64,000 bases of DNA from Canna indica (Eukaryota; Streptophyta; Magnoliopsida; Zingiberales; Cannaceae), in NCBI GenBank assembly GCA_034359265.1, contig CP136897.1, forward strand, positions 19,276,001 through 19,340,000. The letters are read 5' to 3'. The notes below the pieces were generated by a model that saw only the letters and a list, made by a program, of their open reading frames with translations, searched no databases and was not told where the DNA came from. Positions 14,149 through 29,735 of the stretch are shown piece by piece (the stretch's first letter is position 1; each line of letters starts with the position of its first letter). The translations under genes and the position numbers were made by a program.

Positions 14149-17003
14149 ATGGGCAGCGGCGATCCGGCCATCAACGACGACGGCGGCAGCAGTAGCAGCG
14201 GCGAGGAGGACGGCGACGCAGAATGGAAGGCTGCCATCAACTCCGTCGCCACTGTCGGTTTCGGCCTCCCGTCCTCGAAAGGCCGCCGAAAGCCCGAACT
14301 CGTCGCCGATTCGTCATCCTCCGGGGACGACGATGCCCAACGCGACCAAATTAAGGTGACAAAAGCTCCTAAGCTCAAGCTCTATCAGATAAAGGTATGC
14401 ATATCAACTCGAGAAAGCTTTCGCTTTGCCTTTTCGCCGAGCATTTTGTCTCGCAAACTTCTTGTTTGTTGATATGCCGAACTGAAACCGAGAGTTTTTT
14501 TCCAGCCCTTGTTATTGCTACATAATTTCGTTAGGCAGCCTGATGATGTAGAATTGTAATCCCGAAGTTTTAGGAAGAACCTTCAATAGGAACTAGTTAG
14601 TCACACTGAGCTCAGCACGAGTAACTCAATTTTGTTTCTTTGTTAGTATTTGATGCATCTCTTTTATTTATTTCTCCTATGTTATGCTGATTGGATAACA
14701 ACTACATCAAGATCAAGAAGTGCAAAATCTCAACATTTGCTTTAACCTGCTTACCTTGGTGGGCAACATGGCGAATCATAGCAAATTAGCAATTGCTAAT
14801 CTTGCTACTACTTCCTTTCAACCCTATGCAGAGGTATCAGTCATTTAGCTTAACCATTGCTATACTGGATCCTGAATTGCCATTAGAATGTAGGTGGACG
14901 CTCGTACTTTGCAAAATTCTCAAACTGTTGCTACATTGGATCTTAAATTGCCATGGCCTTGCTGGCACATGGAACGGCAGAATATGGAACTTTGCACTTC
15001 GTTGGTTGGTTGCTCCTGAAAAGTGAATCATAATTAAGGACGTGCTGTAAAAGAAAATGGAATGCTGGTTGATCCTAAGAATCCTTGTGACTCCAGATGA
15101 AATCCTATCCATCTTCCTTTTCGTTGAATGCTATCAGCTATAGGGTGACACTATCTCTCTGTCTCTAATTCTCTACAATATATCAAAGCGGCAGTGCTTC
15201 AGATACCACGTTGAATCTTCCCAATCCAATTATGGACAATGTTAGATCTTGTTGTGAAAAGATCATTGATTGACTTTGGTCTATTTGGCGGTATTAGAAT
15301 AATAGAATGTTTATTAATGCTGCAAATCCTCCACACTACACACTATATCTTGTCTTTGTTCCTCCAGGTATCTTGCTTTTGGATGCCTACCGCTAATTCT
15401 TGTAAGTTACATGCTATGCCCTATTGTTCTCCCTTAAAAAGTCTCAAATTTTGGTTTCACTTGCATGGATTTTCTCCCACTACTAAGTGTAAGTCCAATT
15501 TCTAGTTATACCAACGTCATGCGAGACATCTTTTATTATTTCAATTTTCAAGTAAAGTTTTCTTTCCTCTATTCCTGCCATATAGTCATAATCAATTCAC
15601 TCCATCTAGCTACAACATTAAACTCAAAAATAAAATAAAAACTAAATTTATGTCCCTTAGACATGTCCATACAATCTCAATCTATTTTCTGCCGTTTTAT
15701 CCTCTATTGGCAGCTATAACATAATTTCTTATTATTTTTATGGATCATTATAATTATTATGTTATGCCTTTGTTCATACTAACAATCTCTCACTGTTCAG
15801 TGGTGGACCTAGGATGTTCATTTTTTTGTGTTTAAAATTTTAGTACCCTATTATAACACCTAGATTGTTTAGTTAGCTGTGTTCTTACCTATTTGTTATC
15901 TCATATAGATAATGTTTAAATCTAATACCTTAGCACATATGTTCATTCATTTAACTATACTTTTGGTATTTCAATGAGATTGCGTTCTCACCGATTGCTA
16001 ACTTGATTCCTCCCGTTGATGACCAAATGTCTCATCTGGTTCTCTTCCAAGCTCTTTCATATAAACATCAAGAGTAAGATTTAGTCCTATGGAATCGAAG
16101 AGAAGACCATTTTATTGTATGGAGCCTATGGACTATGTCGTAGTTCTGTATATTGTTTTGCCTTCTCCAAACTTTCAGAACCACAAAACTAGAAATAGAA
16201 TGACATCAAAACTTAGGTTACACGTATCTTTATTTTGAAGGCTGCAATTTTTATTTCTTGCTGCAAGTCTATAACACTTGTATGACCACAAGCAGGCACA
16301 AAAGCTTCTGGACGACCTATTGGATAGAAGCCTTGAGATGATTGAAAGCTCCATCCCTCCCGAAGATGAATTTTCACAATCTGATCAAGCTGGTATTCGA
16401 TTGTTCAGCAAATCACCTCTTGGAATAATAGTGGATCCAGTGGGTATGTATTCTTTCACCCAATTATTATCTACAAGCAATTTGTTTTCCCCGACACATA
16501 CTTTTCCAAACACCAGATTCAAGTTTGAAACTTTTTATCAGATCAACATTCACTGCCACGCAAGAAACCAAGACTTCAACCAGGAGAAGAGATCAAAGAG
16601 AAATCAAAGAAGGTTCAACATATTATTCATGCATGTCCATTGACATCTTCGCATATGTTTCACAAATTTTGATTTCAGACATAAAAATATGTATGGTGCA
16701 GTTCAAAAGCAGAATTCAATCTGTTGTAGTTGATGGCGCTGACATCATGGCTGCAGCTACAGAAGCACACAAGAAATCATTAGCTAGATATCAAGCTAAA
16801 GAAGCTGCAGCAAAGGCAGCAGCCAAGATAGAGGAAGAAAGGGTTTCACAACTAAAAAAAGCTAGGGGAGAGAAATGGCTTCCTTCTGTTGCAAAATATA
16901 TGCAGGTTAGTCTTAGTGAGATCTCTGTTTGGCAGTCATCAAATAAAACATAATGATGACCACTAAGCAGTGTATTTGATGATATCTTGTAGCACAGGCT
17001 TGA
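14149..17003 (+). CDS. Small acidic/basic plant protein, family not recognised
   Basis: Exons are read as 14149-14394, 16296-16443, 16542-16612 and 16702-16905, with clean GT-AG signals and matching phases, giving 223 residues. The last step is uncertain: a tiny exon GCTTGA at 16998-17003 adds one residue, or reading on without splicing stops at 16951-16953. The N-terminus has two serine/acidic clusters (SSSSGEEDGDAEW at about 18-30, SSSSGDDD at about 58-65), a casein kinase II-like context. Residues 83-131 form a leucine-rich helical segment ending in a conserved-looking PLGIIVDPV. A basic PRKKPRL (about 137-143) could be a nuclear signal. Residues about 180-210 form an alanine/lysine/glutamate helix, probably coiled coil, before GEKWLPSVAKYMQ. 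The ordered splicing and GC-rich first exon indicate a real gene. The function is unknown; a nuclear role is only a guess. Confidence 0.7.
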
Positions 17004-17150
17004 AATTGTTGCAGTAGAGGATCAATCTAATACTTGCTCTTCTCAAAATGAAAGGAAAATCTTGGTACCATTTTGAAGAAAGAGTCATTAGATATGTTGA
17101 CATCGTAGATGCTAATTCTTGGACTTGTCGCTCACTGAACTGATTCAATT

Positions 17151-17475
17151 CTTTTAATGCTATGTGAACCCTAAATATTTTGCTTTGCAAGCTGCAATGT
17201 AAGAAATGGATAGCTTTGAGCAGAAATTAAGATGCCAAAAACAGAAGGTTCCTCTTTTCTCCTTGTAAAAGTTCCTTTAACTGTGTTATTTGTCATACAT
17301 TTAAGGTAGTGTTTATTAAAAAATACTTTTAATGCTATGTGAACCCTAAATATTTTCCTTCGCAAGCTGCAATTTAAGAAATGGATAACTTTGAGCAGAA
17401 ATTAAGATGCCAAAAACAGAAGGTTCTTCTTTTCTCCTTGTAGTAGTTCTTGTAACTATGTTATTTGTCATACAT
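17151..17475. repeat. Tandem duplication, two copies about 175 bp apart
   Basis: Bases 17151-17304 and 17326-17475 are near-identical, both starting CTTTTAATGCTATGTGAACC and ending TTTGTCATACATTT. They are joined by a short AT-rich linker that contains AAGGTAGTGTTTATTAAAAA. A close match to the linker (AAGGTAGTGTTTGTTAAAAA) recurs at about 18192. Confidence 0.8.
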
Positions 17476-18017
17476 TTTTTTGAACCCAATCCGATCCGAC
17501 CTACCCGAAATCGGGTCGGGTCGGGTGGGGTAGTCAGGTACCTATTTTAAAAAATAAATACACATAAATTTTTTAAATAAAAATTCTCGGGAATACACGG
17601 TCCGCGTCGCGTCTTCCCGAGAAGAAGCTGCCACGCGTCTTCTCTGGGAGAAGAAGTGGCGTGGGCCGCTTATTCTCCGCGTCTTCTTGGGTAGAAGAAG
17701 CGGCACATGCCGCTTCTTCTTCGGAAGACGCGACCACATGGGCCACGTATTCTCGGGAAGACGTGGTCCCGATTGGCCCACGTCTTCTCGAATGGATGTT
17801 TAATTTTTTTAAATACATTTTTAAAAATTAAAAAATATAAATAATGTGGGTCATCGGATCTCGGGTCATCGAGTTTGACCCGACCTAATTATGGTTGGGT
17901 TTGAATAAATTTAACTCGGCCCGACCCGACTACCAAAATCGACCTGGCTCGATTGGTTTGGGTCGGGTCGAATTCCTAGGTTCATTGGGTTGGGTTGACC
18001 CAATGAACACCTCTAAT
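17476..18017. mobile_element. GGGTCGG-rich hAT-like element fragment
   Basis: The block starts right after the second copy of the 175-bp duplication. It is rich in GGGTCGGGTCGGG and ends with AATGAACACCTCTAAT, whose complement TAGAGGTGTTCATT looks like a hAT terminus. A GC-rich core (17580-17800) repeats ACGCGTCTTCTC-like segments. The left end does not mirror the right, so the element is probably truncated or rearranged. The open frames across the core are by-products of its repeats. Confidence 0.4.
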
Positions 18018-20080
18018 AAAGGATGATAAGATAAGTGATGGATTTATTTCTATTGTTGGTTTAGTGCATGGATTAGAAGAATATAAAATTAAGATTATAT
18101 CTAATATACACCAAATTTATAAAATTCTCATCTAATACTCAATTTAATATCCTATCCTATTTATCATATCCAGTAAAGCAAACGTACCATTAAGGTAGTG
18201 TTTGTTAAAAAACAATAGTTTTGTAGAAAATATTATCCAAATGAGAAAATTTCCTGGGTCAATTAAAAAATATTTCATTTGTGATTTACACTTGGGAAAA
18301 ACAACTTACTTGAGATTAAGCTATTTTCCGAGGTTAATAGTCTAGAAACTTAATCGTATTCGTATTTTGTATTATTTTGTTTCATTTCATAATTAATGTG
18401 GACGCATTTATGACTCAACAACACATGTTGTGTCTTACATAACTCGCTTATTATCTATTTATATATAAAGTCATATATCTAATTCCTCGCCTTATTTCTA
18501 ACTATAAATACTTAAAACAATTTAAATCTTATTATTTTTAATCTGATTATTATTATTAAAGCCACTAATTTAACTAAAATGCTCAAGCTAAATTTAATTT
18601 TTCTTTCTACCGACGTATTGATATTATTGTTAAGACTCAAGTCAAATTAATGCATAACATAAAATTGCAAACCTCGGCCAAAGAGATGTGAGACATAGCT
18701 TAGCAGCAACATCATCCTAAGCCGAGCAATTCTTTCTCACGTAAGCTCTCTTACCAAACTGACTAGGTCATACATGCAATTTGTCACCCATCAACAATTC
18801 ATAGGCCTTAACTATTGGCCTAATGATTAAGTTGAGGTTGGTGGTAGTACATCTCTTTTAAACCAACACAATTTTCCCATGAATTCTTTATATGAAACTA
18901 AATCAAGATTCTACCTATTAAGCATATTATGCGTGTTGTGTTGTGTTATTCATGTAATAAATGTATCGTGCTTGTATTTCATATTTTGAAATATTTAGTT
19001 TATTGTGTTGCATTTGGGTCTAAGATAATTGTGTTGGCACATTTATGACTCATTAACGCGAATTTTTAGCTTTTTCTATAAATATTAGCTTTTAATATGA
19101 TAAAATATTACATTATTTTAATAATTAATCTTAATATTAAAAATACTACATGTATTATACAATATTTAATAAACTAAAGCATGTTATGCGATGGTAATCG
19201 ATGTTTTTTTTTATTGTCAAATACAAAATATGAGTTTTGCTCGCTTTCAAATCCAAACCCGAACCTAATTCGGGTTTTTTTTTCTTATACCCAAACCCGA
19301 TCCAAACTAGCTAAATAGGTATCCAAATTTGCGAATATCTGTGTAAATATGCTATCCTTAAAATTACAAATCATGTACCATAACAATTCTCCCCTATGTG
19401 AACCTTACTCGAATATATGTTTTTACTGTCGAAACCAAATTTAAATGGGTTGGATAGTTCATATATTTGATTAAAATTTGATCCGATGCCATCCCTAGAC
19501 ACCTTGGAAGAAAAAAATATAAAATTTAAGTTGTTCTATTGGAACTACTTGTGCTTTTGAATGATTTATGACAATCTGCATTTCGGAGTTAACTCGAATG
19601 GAAATTAAGATTGATTGTATACAATTAGGGCAAATTCACTTTGATTTTCTAAATGATCCATAAAGAAAGCTTATTGCTCGAGCCTCAAGTATAAAGGGAG
19701 TTGCATTCTTCTCGTCACGACTTTAAGAGAACAAAGACAAGGAATACTCTCATTTAGGATATAAGAAAGAGTGACCCAGTGCACGAAGCATCCCACTTTT
19801 ATGGGCTTTGAGGAGGCTTGATGTACACCGACTTCCCTTGCTTTTTTGCAAAGAAGTTGTTTTCGTGGCTCGCGACCTATGACATCCATGTCACAAATGG
19901 GTAACTTTACCGTTACGCCAAGTCATCCTCTCTCATTTAGGATATAATGCTACAATATTCATCATATTATGCCAACTCTAGCAGCCAAAAGCTGGAATCA
20001 TCCGAGAACTAGATATGCTAATACTATATCCAATCAAAACAATGCCAACGAAATAAGGAACAAACATCCACATATTCCAA
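18018..20080. other. AT-rich intergenic DNA, no gene seen
   Basis: No coding series or complete element was found. A few scattered short repeats with AT-rich linkers are present. Confidence 0.45.
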
Positions 20081-20099
20081 AATGAAACTGATCAATACT

Positions 20100-20337
20100 A
20101 AAACCTGACACTAATAAACACTAATGACAAAGAATTCTGAGCCAGTTACTCCAATTTCAATGTTCAATCACTGAAAAGGGAAGTGCTTAAATAAAATTAA
20201 TCTTCTCCAATGCTCACATGAACTATCGACCTTGGACTGCATCAGAAAGAAAGGAGACAACACACCAGCAGGCATGAACTTATTTTGATTCCTTCCTACT
20301 TATTCCACGAGATGTGAATAAGAGAGGAAGAAGCATG
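20100..20337 (-). other. 3' flank/UTR of APS kinase copy 1, shared with copy 2
   Basis: This stretch contains CTGAGCCAGT, CAATGCTCACA and ATCAGAAAGAA-like segments in the same order as 46290-46420 downstream of the second kinase gene. The duplication therefore included the 3' UTR. Confidence 0.6.
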
Positions 20338-24191
<3,854 letters not shown>

Positions 24192-24600
24192 GGCGGGCTC
24201 ACTCGTATTAGTTTCTGTAAGGCAGGGAAGCGAATCGCATTCTGCGGCGGTGAGAGTAACAGTGAGAGAGGGTATTTAAATGCGGGAGGAGTGACAAGGA
24301 AAAAGGTGAGGCAATAGAGGAAGGAGGTGGGTCTCACCGGAGGAGAGAGAAGGAAACGGCGAGACAACAGAGGAAGGCGGTGGGTCTCACCGGTGCTTCG
24401 TCACCATGAAGGGCAGGCAACAATGCTTTCCATATAATAATAAAAATATTTGTATTTTATTTTTTGGCTCTTGATAAATTAGATGATATTTTCTAATTTA
24501 TATGAATCACTAAATTAATTAATTAATTTTAAATTATTTTGAGATAATTTATTTACGATGCATTTAGTTGAAAAATCAATCTTTTAAAAATGCTTTAAAT
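24192..24600 (-). promoter_or_regulatory. Leader and promoter region of APS kinase copy 1
   Basis: The region upstream of the start codon contains two copies (about 24315-24341 and 24369-24393) of a GAGGAAGG(A/C)GGTGGGTCTCACCGG segment. Further upstream on the minus strand an AT-rich run ending ATTATTATATGG (about 24433-24445) could serve as TATA region. A LINE begins at about 24604, so it lies within a few hundred bases of the promoter. No transcription start can be fixed from sequence. Confidence 0.4.
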
Positions 24601-24635
24601 TAAATATTTCCTATTGGGTCGTCTAGGGTTACGAG

Positions 24636-26009
24636 ATGATGTCTCGCTCTCCCCAGGCGATTTTTTTTGCCCCTTCCTCCCAATGCCCTCCTCCTCTCCC
24701 CCTCGACCCCGATCGTCCCCCTCCGGCCAAAGATCATCCTTATGTAGTGGCAGATCATTCTCCCCAGTCTCCGGTTGAGTTGCTGATTGTAGAATCCCCC
24801 CCTCTGTCTACGAAGAATGAAGTAAACCCGCAAGTTCCCCTTTCCTGGGCGCAAATTCTCAAAAAGCCCAACCCTAATCATGGGGCTTCAAAAGCATCGT
24901 CCTCTACACTCTCAAAAATCCAGTCATCGACTACAAACAAGATCTCTTTCTTAACGGATTAGACGCTGGCCTGGCGTGAACCTTGGCACTGTAGCCTCAT
25001 CGGAAAATTTCTTGGTAAGCCGCCTTCCTTGGAATCTCTTCGTCAGTGGGCTTCTCGATTATGGTTCTTATATGGCTTTAAATCGATCCTTGATCTCGAC
25101 GAACAATTTTTTGTCTTTCGTTTTGACTCGGTTGAAAATACGAACATGGTTCTCACGGGAGGACCATGGTCTTTTCGTGGTGATATTTTGCGTTTAATGC
25201 CTTGGAAGCCCCTTTTTCGTCTCTGGGAAGAAAATTTTTCTACGACCCCTATGTGGATTCGATTGCTTTCACTCCCTCTGGAGTTTTGGAATATGGATTG
25301 TGTTTCTACTATTGCTAGTAGTTTTGGAAAGCTTCTTAAAATCGATGACAGATAATTTGATTATGATCGCGGTCGTTATGTCCGCGTTTGTGTGGAAATA
25401 AATTTGGCTCTTCCTTTGCGTCAAGGAATTTGGATAAATGTGGATGGGTTAGATTTCTTTCAACCAATTGCTTACAAAAATTTGCCATCGGTTTGTTTTC
25501 AATGTGGCTTAATTGGACATCGAGAAAATTCATGTCCCATGTTACTTAATAAAAAAGTAGTTTCCGATCTGGTTTCTAAACCTGATGCTTCGAAAAATTC
25601 TTTTAAAGATGATTCAAATGATATTTCTATGGATTCGGTCGAACCTTCTCACTTGGATGCTAGTAATGTTTCTATGGATTCGATGAGCCCGACGGCCGAT
25701 GCTACTCCTGAACCAAACTGTGGTCCGTGGATGCAAGTTCAGCGCCAGCAAAATCGTCGGAGAAACCCTAGAAGTGCAAACCCTAACTCGGAGACGAGAG
25801 AGGGTAGTGCTCGGGTTCGGGATGCCTCACGTGACCCACGTGACCACAATTTGACCAAAGTTGACGTGGCAAGCCGTGATAAAAAGTTGCCTTCATCGAG
25901 CTCTACTCTAAAAAATCGTGACCCTTCGTTCTCCATGCCAAATCGGAGTAAATCCAACATCAAAAACCTTGACTCCAGGAGGACAAACCCTAACACTATG
26001 TTTGGATAA
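24636..26009 (+). pseudogene. LINE ORF1 (gag-like, DUF4283 plus CCHC zinc knuckle), broken
   Basis: ORF1 encodes the RNA-binding protein of the LINE particle. A proline-rich start (from ATG at 24636) leads to a stop at 24961. The next piece (about 25029-25355) has the DUF4283-like features RLWFLYGFKS, VLTGGPWSFRGDILRLMPW and PMWIRLLSLPLEFW, and then another stop. The piece from 25392 contains the knuckle CFQCGLIGHRENSC at about 25497-25538, then a Ser/Arg/Asn-rich tail. The frame is cut at 25993 by the Harbinger element. Beyond the second TAA copy (30103-30105) the same frame runs on for about 20 codons, and related lysine-rich coding sequence follows to about 30570. Confidence 0.85.
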
Positions 26010-26017
26010 AATTGAGT

Positions 26018-26155
26018 AAAGGATTTGGAGGAGTTTGGAGGGGGAGGGGTTTGAAGGGGTTTGGAGGAGTTTGGAGGGGGAGGGGTTTGGAAGGGTTTTA
26101 AAAACCTTGTTTGGTTAGACTTCATAAGGGGTTTGGAGGGGTTTGGAGGGGTTTT
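26018..26155 (+). repeat. G-rich TTTGGAGGGG array, left arm of the Harbinger element
   Basis: GGGGTTTGGAGG-type units repeat through the left subterminal region. The mirror C-rich version occupies about 29905-30090 at the right end. Together they act as an extended imperfect inverted repeat. The G-runs (GGGG, GGAGGGGGAGGGG) could fold into G-quadruplexes. Confidence 0.75.
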
Positions 26156-26455
26156 ATAATAAATCGATTTTTGCAATTGGACCATTATGCCCCCATTTAT
26201 AATAATAATAATAATAATTTAAATAAATACACTCATATCACAATAATAAAGCACTAAACTAAATATAAGCTTTTACCATTGTCATTTCTGAAAATGAATA
26301 ATGTCATACAATGCATTAAGAAATAAAAATATATGCATATCGCACAAGATTAAAATACTTAACATCTAAGCATATCACAATCACACCTAAGCATACTTAA
26401 TAAAAAATATGTTTTCTATCCCAAAATATGACTACAAAAATTAATATCGAACAAA

Positions 26456-27549
26456 TTAATGATCAGACGACGAAGGACTGAACACCATTTCCATGACTAC
26501 TGCCTTTTGCTTCTCTGGTGGACAACCAAGTACTCCCCTTAACATATCAGGATGTTTGAGAAGATAAATATAAGCTTGAGTAATACTTTGAGGTGCAATT
26601 CTTATTTTCTCCAAAAGAGAGTAAATTTCATCCTCCTTTACAGGGAGACGTTGATAAGCATCCTTCAGAACCTCATTCCCTTCCCTTATCGCCACATTCC
26701 CATCTCTGATTGCCTCAGCAACACTGTCCATTGCATCTGCAATGACTATGACTTCCTTATCTTCTTTCCATTTCTTAGCTTTTTTTGTCTTTGAACAATT
26801 TGCACTGTGTAGAGAAACATGAGTACAAGAGTGCACCTCTTGTTCCAAAAACTCTGCATTCTCCTCTACCATATTCTCAAAAGGGTCAATAGTCACTTCT
26901 TTTTCAGCAACCAAACGATCGATTCCTTCTATAGTATCATCAAAAACTTCTTCGGTCATAGAGGATTGTCGCTTTTTCATCTCTTTTGCTGTTTCGGCAT
27001 GTTCTCCAGTGGCTCTGTCCCTCCCATATAGGATCACCATCTTATCATAGTTTGGGACAGACTTGGTCATCCATTCTTTAGCTTGGGGGTGTGCCTATCA
27101 ATATTTAGAGGGGGAAAATTAGAAAACGACACATAATATTTGCTTATTTGATTTTATTAAGAAATAACATTCATAAATTTTATAAAATAATATCAACATA
27201 CCTCAACTAATTTCTCCCACACTTCAGGTTCTGCGCTCCACATATTGGTATTGCGGTCCCAAGCAAACCCACTTAATCCATTCTTGAAAAAATCATAGCA
27301 CTTTGCGAAATTTGCTTTTAGGCTCTTCCAACGATTTTTGATATGCTCTTTGCTTAAATTCTTGTTAAGCTTGGAATTTAGCTCTTTCATTATATTATCA
27401 TATGCAAATGTCGTGAATGTTCCATTCACTCTATTTCCCATATTGTGTTGATACAAAAATGCATCAACCAACATGTCATCCATAGTAGGAGTCCAAGCCT
27501 CTCGACCTTCTTTCCTCGAATTTTCTCCCGCATTCTTTCGCTTTGACAT
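26456..27549 (-). CDS. Harbinger Myb/SANT-like DNA-binding protein
   Basis: This is the second gene of the element. In the superfamily it helps bring the transposase to the nucleus and to the element ends. There are two exons, 27549-27202 and 27094-26456, with a GT-AG intron, giving 328 residues. The start ATG at 27549 is preceded only by a non-ATG extension. Residues about 15-110 hold the Myb_DNA-bind_3-like domain: AWTPTMDDMLVDAFLYQ, IKNRWKSLKANFAKCYDFF, SGFAWDRNTNMW and VWEKLVE. The C-terminal half is helical and charged, with a basic KTKKAKKWK patch. An alternative description is an L10-interacting MYB domain protein, a host family derived from such transposon genes. Location inside the element favours the transposon assignment. 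Confidence 0.85.
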
Positions 27550-27756
27550 GCTTGATTTAAACACATTATTAGGAAATTAAATTTATAATTATCATATATA
27601 TGATATAAAAAATAATGCAAGACAACAATTAATAAGTAACCACGTGATACAACATATAGCATGGTAGCAACATCACAGAAATTAAAAATATCATTACAAG
27701 TTACTAATATTTAAAAAGTACATGCATAACAAGTTTTTAATAAATCTCATATACAA

Positions 27757-29138
27757 TCACAACACATAATCATTCCACATGTCTGCAGCTATGTCATCTC
27801 TTATAATTTCTCCTTGTATTTCATCTTCACGATCAATCCTGGTAACATTACTCTCATTTTGAAGTTGATTTTGATTTTCAAGTTCGGCATCTACCTCAGC
27901 AACAAGTTCATCATATGGTTCCGCACCCCTTAGATAGTTATGCAAAATACAACACGCCAACACTATAATTTTTTGGGCTTGAACTCTATAAGTTGGTTCT
28001 GTTGTACTTGCGATGATTGAGAACCTTTTTTTTAAAACCCCAAATGCTCGTTCAATTGCATTACGCAAAGATGCATGTCGTAGATTGAACAACTCTTGAG
28101 CAGTCTGTGGTGGATTTCTTGAATATTCTTTCAAGTGATAGCACACTCCTCTATAAGGTGCGATTAACCCAGAAGATTGCTGGAATCCAGCATCGACAAG
28201 ATAAAATTTATCTATCCAAAAATACGGGTCACATGTCACTATTAATTAATTAAGAAATAAGATTTGATATTAATGATGAAGCTCCATTTTTTATTACCTT
28301 TAGGAATTTTAAGATTATCTTCCCTAGTCAATGCATCTTTCAATATCCTCGAGTCTGATGCAGTCCCTTCCCAACCAGGAAGGACATAAGTAAACTTCAA
28401 GTCAAAATCGCATGCAGCGAAGACATTCAGGGTGGGCCAATCTTTTCTTCCACGATATTTAGGAGCATCTGCAATAGATACTTTTACACGTACATGTGTT
28501 CCATCAATTGCTCCTACACAATCCTGAAATAAATTATATGTTAATATTTATTAAGTTGACAAAATAACAACATGATTAATATGGTGAACAACTGAATTCA
28601 CCTTAAAATACGGGTATAACCGACTGTTGTTGAGAATTTGTGGTGGTACTTGTGAACCATCTGGTTGTTTAAGGAGCTTGTCTTCAAGTTCAATTATTGA
28701 TTTCAATACACTATGGAAATGGCGACTTGTAGTTTCACCGGACCTTCGAAACCAAAATTGAACCACGCGGTTCCTAACATTGTGTGTTAGTATATGAAGT
28801 GTTTTTAGAACTTGCTCTTCTATGGTTGCACGTCGTGTTGGTTTTAAGCCACCATCTTTTTCCAATATATAGCATAAGTCTAGAAATGCTTTAGGCCCCA
28901 TTCGTATTATTTTGTAGCCTTCACTACTTCCAATAATTTTACCTATGATCTCCTCACGTATCATTTCTCTTTCAGAACTCATATTACTACTGGTAAGTCG
29001 TCTCTTCGAGCGTATTAAAAAAAACCACTTAGCAACCAAACATATAATTTGCACCACCGCTCTCGTACACGATTCTCTCCATGCTATTACTCTCTTTTTA
29101 AATGATACAACTGTTGTTTCTAAATTTTGAGCATCCAT
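27757..29138 (-). CDS. Harbinger transposase (DDE_Tnp_4, HARBI1-like)
   Basis: This enzyme cuts and moves the element by DDE chemistry. Exons read as 29138-28602, 28523-28298 and 28211-27757, with GT-AG introns and matching phases, giving 405 residues without a stop. The N-terminal 180 residues contain the helix-turn-helix-like region (KPTRRATIEEQVLKTLHIL). The catalytic triad is visible: Asp186 in CVGAIDGTHVRVK, Asp261 in KFYLVDAGF and Glu308 in NAIERAFGVLKKRF. The family motif GWEGTASDSRIL lies between the two aspartates. The start is the first ATG of the long frame; an in-frame ATG (MSSEREMIREE) about 52 codons later is a possible alternative. It lies 208 bp from the 3' side of the Myb-like gene and has the same orientation. 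Confidence 0.9.
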
Positions 29139-29563
29139 CTATCATTGAAGAATTTATATGTTATTATTCAAAAAAATATGAATATATAAGAGACATGATT
29201 GAATACATAAATTGTTCACTACAAGACATCTATCATAATTTCAAAAATATATTGTTCACTACAATCCAAAAACATCATAGAACATGAGAGCACACTTCAA
29301 TTAATAAAATATATTCAATGTATTATCAAATAATGAAGAGATAAAATTATGTATCCTATAAAAAAATTAATGATAACATCAAACAATACTTTAGTCTTAT
29401 TTCTGAAGAATGATAATTTTTTAATTGAGAAGACAATTGATTATGAAAAGTGAAATCCAACAAAAAAAATTAGCAAAAAGATACAGTTTAATCCAAAAAA
29501 AAAATCAGCAAAAGCAATTATTTATGAAAAGTGAACTGAGAATCTCTGGTTGAAGGATGATTC

Positions 29564-29735
29564 ACTGGATTATCCATTGGATAATCCAGTGGATCATCAA
29601 ATAATAGTAACTATCTGCTATCGTACGAAAGATTAATAATATATATTATTTCTCAGTCATCATATCTGAAAAAGGACTGCGATTTCTGATTTTTTATAGG
29701 ACAATGCACTGTATTATCCGATGGATAATAGAGTG
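29564..29735. repeat. Two related palindromes in the Harbinger 5' region
   Basis: A perfect palindrome with 13-bp arms and one spacer base lies at 29564-29590 (arm ACTGGATTATCCA). A second, with one arm mismatch, lies at 29707-29735 (arm CACTGTATTATCC). Both share TTATCC/GGATAA at the centre. They lie between the transposase start and the right terminal repeat, where promoter or transposase-binding sites would be expected. Confidence 0.7.

Noticed and set aside
14837..15505. Open frames of 77-91 codons inside intron 1 of the 14149 gene
   Set aside because: No homology, unusual composition, and they lie within an intron supported by phase and sequence continuity (LYQIK to AQKLL).
17542..17818. 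Arg/Ser-rich minus-strand frames
   Set aside because: They arise from the GC-rich internal repeats of the hAT-like block and have no start context or homologue.
25336..26185. Minus-strand frames opposite LINE ORF1
   Set aside because: They are shadows of the ORF1 coding strand and of the G-rich Harbinger arm.
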